Assembly (NCBI GenBank): GCA_900772035.1
Contig: CAAGQE010000001.1
Location: 1-10,480 of the forward strand
Origin: Candidatus Gastranaerophilales bacterium
GTDB taxonomy: Bacteria > Cyanobacteriota > Vampirovibrionia > Gastranaerophilales > Gastranaerophilaceae
Reading direction: 5' to 3'
Length of the DNA: 10,480 bases
Shown: one piece after another, positions 6,542 to 10,480 of the stretch
Layout: each line of letters begins with the position of its first letter
How positions within the stretch are numbered: position 1 is the first letter of the stretch
Notes under the pieces: generated by a model
Told to the model about the DNA's origin: nothing
The model's input: only the letters and a program-made list of their open reading frames with translations
Databases searched by the model: none
Position numbers and translations under genes: made by a program

Positions 6542-7558
6542 ATGAACGGACAAGTTTACAAAATATTTTCTGATTTCTATTATGTAAACACGAATTTTGG
6601 CTCAGTCGAGTGCAAACTTCGTGATGTTTTGAAAAAGAAATTTGAAAACGTAATTGTCGGTGATTTTGTTGAAATCGAAGCCCTTACCCAAGATAAAACA
6701 CAGGCTTTTATTTCAAAAATTTTGCCGCGCAAGAATTTTTTGTCCAGACCCAAAGTCGCAAATATCTCAAAGGCGATTATCGTATCGGCGATTAAACATC
6801 CCGAACTGGATTTTGAACAACTTAACAGATACATTTCACTTTGCGAATATCACAATATAGAGCCTGTTTTATGCTTCAACAAATGCGACTTAAACAAAGA
6901 TGAAAATCTCATAAACAAAGTAAAAGCAATCTACGAACCGTTAGGTTATGAACTGTTTTTCACATCTGCATTATTAAATATCGGAACAGCGCCGTTTCAT
7001 GAATTATTGGAAAACAGCGTTTCTATTTTGTGCGGTGCATCAGGTGTCGGCAAATCAACACTCATAAATCTTTTGACAAACGGCATCCACAAACTGGCGA
7101 CAAAAGAAGTCAGCGAAAAAACTCAAAGAGGGGTTCATACCACCAGACATTGCGAGATTTTTAAAATTAATGAAAACTCCTATATTGTAGACACTCCCGG
7201 ATTTTCAAACGTAAGATTTAACTTCTTAATGCCGACTGATGTACAGAAATTATTCAGAGAATTTAGAGAATATTCAGGCTGCAAATTCAAAGATTGCCTG
7301 CATATACACGAAAGCGGCTGCAATGTTTTGGAAAATTTGAGCGAAATTTCCGAAACGAGATACGAAAGTTACAAAAAATTTGTTGATGAAGCGAAAGAAT
7401 ACAAACAAAAAATTACTTATGAAGGCTCAAAAGTCGAGTCATCATCAAAGTTCAACAAGGGTGTTCAAATGGTGAAATTATCCGAGAACAAACGTGCTTT
7501 ATCAAGAAAATTAATTAAACAAAATGTAGTAAAAAACGAGGCAACGACTGATGAATAA
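6542..7558 (+). CDS. rsgA: RsgA, circularly permuted ribosome small-subunit biogenesis GTPase
   Basis: Late-acting 30S assembly GTPase (YjeQ/YloQ family) that checks the decoding centre and releases maturation factors. 338 residues from the ATG at 6542. It has an N-terminal OB fold (about 1-65), then the permuted G domain in the order G4 NKCD (113-116), G5-like TSALL (about 141-145), G1 GASGVGKST (165-173), G2 region with THTTRH-like GVHTTRH (about 197-203) and G3 DTPG (217-220). The C-terminal zinc finger carries Cys247, Cys252, His254 and Cys260 (CKFKDCLHIHESGC), all conserved ligands. A Lys-rich tail follows. A TTG at 6536 would add two residues. AGGAG at 6516-6520 is 21 nt from the ATG and 15 nt from the TTG, too far for either, so the start is uncertain by two codons. 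First gene of a tight four-gene operon; it overlaps the next by 8 nt. Confidence 0.95.
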   Translation: MNGQVYKIFSDFYYVNTNFGSVECKLRDVLKKKFENVIVGDFVEIEALTQDKTQAFISKILPRKNFLSRPKVANISKAIIVSAIKHPELDFEQLNRYISLCEYHNIEPVLCFNKCDLNKDENLINKVKAIYEPLGYELFFTSALLNIGTAPFHELLENSVSILCGASGVGKSTLINLLTNGIHKLATKEVSEKTQRGVHTTRHCEIFKINENSYIVDTPGFSNVRFNFLMPTDVQKLFREFREYSGCKFKDCLHIHESGCNVLENLSEISETRYESYKKFVDEAKEYKQKITYEGSKVESSSKFNKGVQMVKLSENKRALSRKLIKQNVVKNEATTDE

Positions 7559-8441
7559 AACTGAATACAAAAACGAATACGGAAAACTTAAAAAACTTGT
7601 CGAAGAAAAACTGGACGAATTTGTTCCCGTTAAGTATCCCGAAGAAATATACAATTCAATGAAATATTCGTTAAATGCAGGCGGAAAAAGATTAAGACCC
7701 GTTATGACTTTGGAAGTTTGCAGAATGCTTTCAGGCAGTTATGAAAACGCAATTCCGACGGCATGCGCAATCGAAATGCTCCACACTCAAAGCCTTATTC
7801 ACGATGATTTGCCTTGTATGGATAATGATGATTACAGACGAGGAAAACTCACGAACCACAAGGCATTTTCGGAAAGCACAGCCGTTCTCGCAGGCGATGC
7901 ATTGTTGAGTTTTGCCCCAAAATTAATCATAGAAAAGACTCCGTCATCAGTCTCAAAAGCCGATATTGTCGAAATTATAAAAGAATTTTGTATTGGCGCA
8001 GGTGTCGACGGAATTATATCGGGACAAGTCGTCGATATAGACTCCGAAAACAAGCAAATTTCAGCAGAAACACTCGATTATATTCACGAATACAAAACAT
8101 CAAAATTATTTGTTCTGGTAATGAAAGCGGGGGCGATTTTAGGCGGCGGAAACGAAAATCAAATTAATGATATGGAAAAATGGGCATTGGCATTCGGGCA
8201 TGCTTTCCAAATTTACGACGATATTTTGGATGAAATCGCAACTCTCGAAGAACTCGGCAAGACCCCAGGCAAAGATGCAAATGCTCACAAGGCAACTTAC
8301 ACATCACTTTTCGGTTTAGAAAAAGCAAAATGTGAAGTTAAAAGACTTTGTGACCAATGTTGTGATATACTAAATTCCAACGGTTATGATTCTTTGATTT
8401 TAAGAGGGATTTTATCCGACATAACAGAAAGGGTTTGCTAA
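7551..8441 (+). CDS. ispA: Polyprenyl diphosphate synthase (farnesyl/geranylgeranyl type, IspA/CrtE family)
   Basis: Head-to-tail prenyltransferase that extends DMAPP/GPP/FPP with IPP using Mg2+; product is FPP or GGPP for quinone, undecaprenyl or other isoprenoid synthesis in the cytoplasm. 296 residues, normal for the family. Visible motifs: GGKRLRP (44-50) binding IPP, first Asp-rich motif DDLPCMD (85-91) with the two-residue insertion of bacterial FPP/GGPP synthases, then NDDYRRGKLTNHKAF (92-106), KT (182-183), FQ (219-220), and second Asp-rich motif DDILD (223-227). All catalytic Asp residues are present. Chain length cannot be fixed, so crtE is an equally good symbol. ATG lies inside the 3' end of rsgA (8-nt overlap), with GAGG at 7538-7541 as SD at 9 nt. 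Its stop overlaps the next start (TAATG). Confidence 0.95.
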   Translation: MNKTEYKNEYGKLKKLVEEKLDEFVPVKYPEEIYNSMKYSLNAGGKRLRPVMTLEVCRMLSGSYENAIPTACAIEMLHTQSLIHDDLPCMDNDDYRRGKLTNHKAFSESTAVLAGDALLSFAPKLIIEKTPSSVSKADIVEIIKEFCIGAGVDGIISGQVVDIDSENKQISAETLDYIHEYKTSKLFVLVMKAGAILGGGNENQINDMEKWALAFGHAFQIYDDILDEIATLEELGKTPGKDANAHKATYTSLFGLEKAKCEVKRLCDQCCDILNSNGYDSLILRGILSDITERVC

Positions 8442-8893
8442 TGTTTTTAAATACAAGTATCGAAATCTTGTTTTCTGCTTTTGAAGCGGCTATTATCGCT
8501 CAAATTCTAAAATTTATCGGATATTTACTCACTCATAAGACTATAAACTTTAAAATTTTAACGACAACTGGCGGGATGCCGAGTTCTCACTCTGCGGGAA
8601 CTGTTGCTCTCGCGACAACTGTCGGCATAATATGCGGTTTTCTCTCCGTTGAATTCGCAATCGCAATCGGATTTTCAATAATCGTAATGTACGACGCGGC
8701 AGGTTTGAGAAGAGCAGCAGGTAAAACGGCGGCTTGCTTAAACAAAATGATGGAAGAATTTTACACAGGAAAACTTACAGATCCGCAAGAAAAACTTAAA
8801 GAACTTCTCGGACATACTCCGTTTGAAGTTTTTGTAGGTGCTATTTTAGGTGCCGTACTTGCGTTCGTAAACCATTACATAATGTTCCAATAA
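8441..8893 (+). CDS. Divergent PAP2 family membrane protein (DUF212)
   Basis: A 150-residue integral membrane protein of the DUF212/divergent PAP2 family (YuiD-like). Family signatures are clear: GGMPSSHSAG (44-53) corresponding to PAP2 motif 2, DAAGLRRAAGKTAACLN (85-101), and GHTPFEVFVGAILG (124-137) corresponding to motif 3. The classical first PAP2 motif (K-x6-RP) is absent, as usual in this family. Hydrophobic segments are near 5-30, 52-68, 70-84 and 128-148, giving about four membrane passes. PAP2 relatives remove phosphate from lipid phosphates/diphosphates; activity of the divergent family is not firmly established. Its position right after the prenyl diphosphate synthase suggests a prenyl-phosphate substrate (inference). 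AAAGGG at 8428-8433 is a good SD at 7 nt. I chose ATG 8441 over the in-frame TTG at 8435 because of this SD and the TAATG coupling. Confidence 0.94.
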   Translation: MFLNTSIEILFSAFEAAIIAQILKFIGYLLTHKTINFKILTTTGGMPSSHSAGTVALATTVGIICGFLSVEFAIAIGFSIIVMYDAAGLRRAAGKTAACLNKMMEEFYTGKLTDPQEKLKELLGHTPFEVFVGAILGAVLAFVNHYIMFQ

Positions 8894-8894
8894 T

Positions 8895-10480
8895 ATGACA
8901 ACAACTGATTTTAAAATATTTAATGACTTTGATGACCCGATTTTTTTGGCAAATCAAAGAGGTGAAATTGTTTATCAAAACAAAGCCTCCGAGAAATTTT
9001 TCGGTGTACTGAAAAATTTTTCAAAAATTAAACACTATTTTTCAATCGACACGACTGCTTGCATTTTAGACAGTCGTTTTGACACATCAATAATTGATAT
9101 TCTTTTGCAATCAAAAGAAAATTTTTACTCGATTTGCAGTTATCAAATATCGAGCGATGAGTATCATGACTTGGCGGTCAGCGCTGCGAAGTTCAAAAAT
9201 TACACATACATAAGATTTCAAGATATTACTCAAGAATTGACCATAAGAAATCAAGCTGAGCAATATACAAAACTTCAAAGAAAATATGACAGACTTTTAG
9301 AAGCCTCACGAAAAATTGAAAAACTCAAAGAATCCGCTCAGCAACACGCATTGCAGACTGCGCTTATCAACAGAGTTTTTGCAAAAATCAGAAAGTCAGA
9401 AGACATTTCCGAACTTATGATTTCAGTTGTTTCGGAAATTCATGAACTGCTTGGCTCTTACAAAAGTTATTTTGTTGTACCTTCAGGAAAGCAATTTGTT
9501 ATAAAACTCGTGAATTCACAAGATTACAACTCGGATTTGGAAAAAATTCTTACTTTGGACAAATCGGCATGCGACAGTTTTAATGCACAAAAAATATATT
9601 CTTCAGCATGTCTTAAAGAAAGCCTGGATGACGAAAAGACTTTAAGAAAAGGAACGCAAAGGGTAATTATTCCGATATCGGGCGAAAAAAAGACTATCGG
9701 TGCAATCATAACTTTAACCGTACAAACCTCGGTTGTAAAGGCAAATCTCGAACTGCTTCAAACAATTGCAGAACAACTTACAGGCGCAGTCATCAGAACA
9801 TTACTTACGGACAACATAAAAAAACAAAACAAGAAATTAAAAAAGACTCTCAAGGAATTGGAAGAAACACAATTGCAACTCATAAATTCCGAGAAAATGG
9901 CGTCTTTAGGTCAACTTGTCGCAGGTGTTGCACACGAAATCAACACTCCGCTCGGTTCTATTAACTCGAATAACGAGATGCTTAAAAGAATTATAAATTC
10001 CGACAAAGTTGTCGAGAATTTGGAAATTATAAAATCCTTAAACGAAATTGATTCGGAAGCGGTTAAACGGATTTCAACCATTGTAAAATCGCTCAAAAAG
10101 TTTGTAAGACTGGATGAAGCCGAACTTCAACCCGCTGACATCAACAAAGAACTTGATTTAACTTTGCAACTCGTAAATCATGAACTTAAAAACAAAGTAA
10201 CCGTAATCAAAGATTACGCGGAACTTCCAATGGTCAACTGTTACGTTAACATGCTCAACCAAGTTTTTATGAACCTCATCATAAACGCTTGCCACAGTAT
10301 CAAAACGACCGGAAAGATTTTTATCACAACAAAAGTCGAAAACGACATGTTGACAGTTTCTGTCAAAGATACGGGCTGCGGTATTCCCGAAAAGAATAAA
10401 AACAAAATCTTCAACGTCGGATTTACGACAAAAGGTATCGGCGCAGGAACGGGGCTGGGCTTGGCAATATCTCAAAAAAT
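8895..10480 (+). CDS. PAS-GAF sensor histidine kinase (3' end missing)
   Basis: The frame is open from the ATG at 8895 to the window edge (528 complete codons). No membrane segment or signal peptide is visible, so this is a soluble cytoplasmic sensor. Domains in order: PAS-like N-terminus (about 9-120, FDDPIFLANQRGEIVYQN), coiled coil (about 120-155), GAF-like domain (about 155-300, VIIPISGEKKTIGAIITL), second coiled coil (about 305-335), HisKA with H-box SLGQLVAGVAHEINTPLG (phospho-acceptor His347), then HATPase with N-box NLIINACHSI (Asn464), G1 DTGCGIP (Asp492), F-box FNVGFTTK and G2 GTGLGLAIS, after which the window ends. The H-box resembles NtrB-like/HPK4 kinases. It starts 1 nt after the DUF212 stop without an SD, so translation is probably coupled to it. 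No response regulator is visible in the window; it could lie just beyond. The ligand is unknown. Confidence 0.95.
   Translation, partial: MTTTDFKIFNDFDDPIFLANQRGEIVYQNKASEKFFGVLKNFSKIKHYFSIDTTACILDSRFDTSIIDILLQSKENFYSICSYQISSDEYHDLAVSAAKFKNYTYIRFQDITQELTIRNQAEQYTKLQRKYDRLLEASRKIEKLKESAQQHALQTALINRVFAKIRKSEDISELMISVVSEIHELLGSYKSYFVVPSGKQFVIKLVNSQDYNSDLEKILTLDKSACDSFNAQKIYSSACLKESLDDEKTLRKGTQRVIIPISGEKKTIGAIITLTVQTSVVKANLELLQTIAEQLTGAVIRTLLTDNIKKQNKKLKKTLKELEETQLQLINSEKMASLGQLVAGVAHEINTPLGSINSNNEMLKRIINSDKVVENLEIIKSLNEIDSEAVKRISTIVKSLKKFVRLDEAELQPADINKELDLTLQLVNHELKNKVTVIKDYAELPMVNCYVNMLNQVFMNLIINACHSIKTTGKIFITTKVENDMLTVSVKDTGCGIPEKNKNKIFNVGFTTKGIGAGTGLGLAISQK

Noticed and set aside
9524..10475. 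Minus-strand frames opposite the histidine kinase
   Set aside because: They are antisense to a continuous PAS-GAF-HisKA-HATPase frame with all motifs intact; no motifs of their own.

Overview
The window is an AT-rich, gene-dense bacterial chromosome segment. It holds eight protein-coding genes, no RNA genes, no mobile elements and no CRISPR array. Most genes are housekeeping families: a GatCAB amidotransferase subunit, PNPase, RsgA, and an IspA/CrtE-type prenyl diphosphate synthase followed directly by a DUF212 (divergent PAP2) membrane protein. I recall the prenyl synthase plus DUF212 pairing from cyanobacteria. Together with the AT-rich bias and the lineage-specific-looking acidic protein, it makes a non-photosynthetic cyanobacterial relative (Melainabacteria/Gastranaerophilales-like) my best guess. 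This is a weak inference, and a Firmicutes-like host is not excluded.

Layout. (1) Positions 1-1156, + strand: the 3' part of gatA, ending in a perfect 12-bp inverted repeat that contains its stop codon. (2) 1249-2046, +: an unrecognised acidic, cysteine-free 265-residue protein with two degenerate EF-hand-like segments. (3) 2075-2102: a bidirectional terminator hairpin between convergent genes. (4) 2087-6425, all minus strand and transcribed right to left: pnp, then a patatin-like phospholipase, then a uridine-kinase-like P-loop kinase. A strong intrinsic terminator lies between pnp and the patatin gene, only 16 nt before the patatin start codon. (5) 6426-6541: a divergent promoter region with back-to-back pnp and rsgA promoters. 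(6) 6542-10480, +: a tightly packed operon rsgA - ispA/crtE - DUF212 - sensor histidine kinase. Genes overlap by 8 and 1 nt and then have a 1-nt gap. The kinase runs off the right edge.

How the genes relate. The right-hand operon links ribosome small-subunit maturation (RsgA), polyprenyl diphosphate synthesis (IspA/CrtE), a possible lipid-phosphate phosphatase-like membrane protein (DUF212) and a soluble PAS-GAF histidine kinase. Co-transcription is well supported by the packing; a shared function is not shown. The left-hand genes are functionally mixed. I found no clear new multi-gene system. The items most worth a second look are the unknown acidic protein, the terminator just ahead of the patatin gene, the possibly leaderless rsgA transcript, and the kinase coupled to prenyl-lipid genes.
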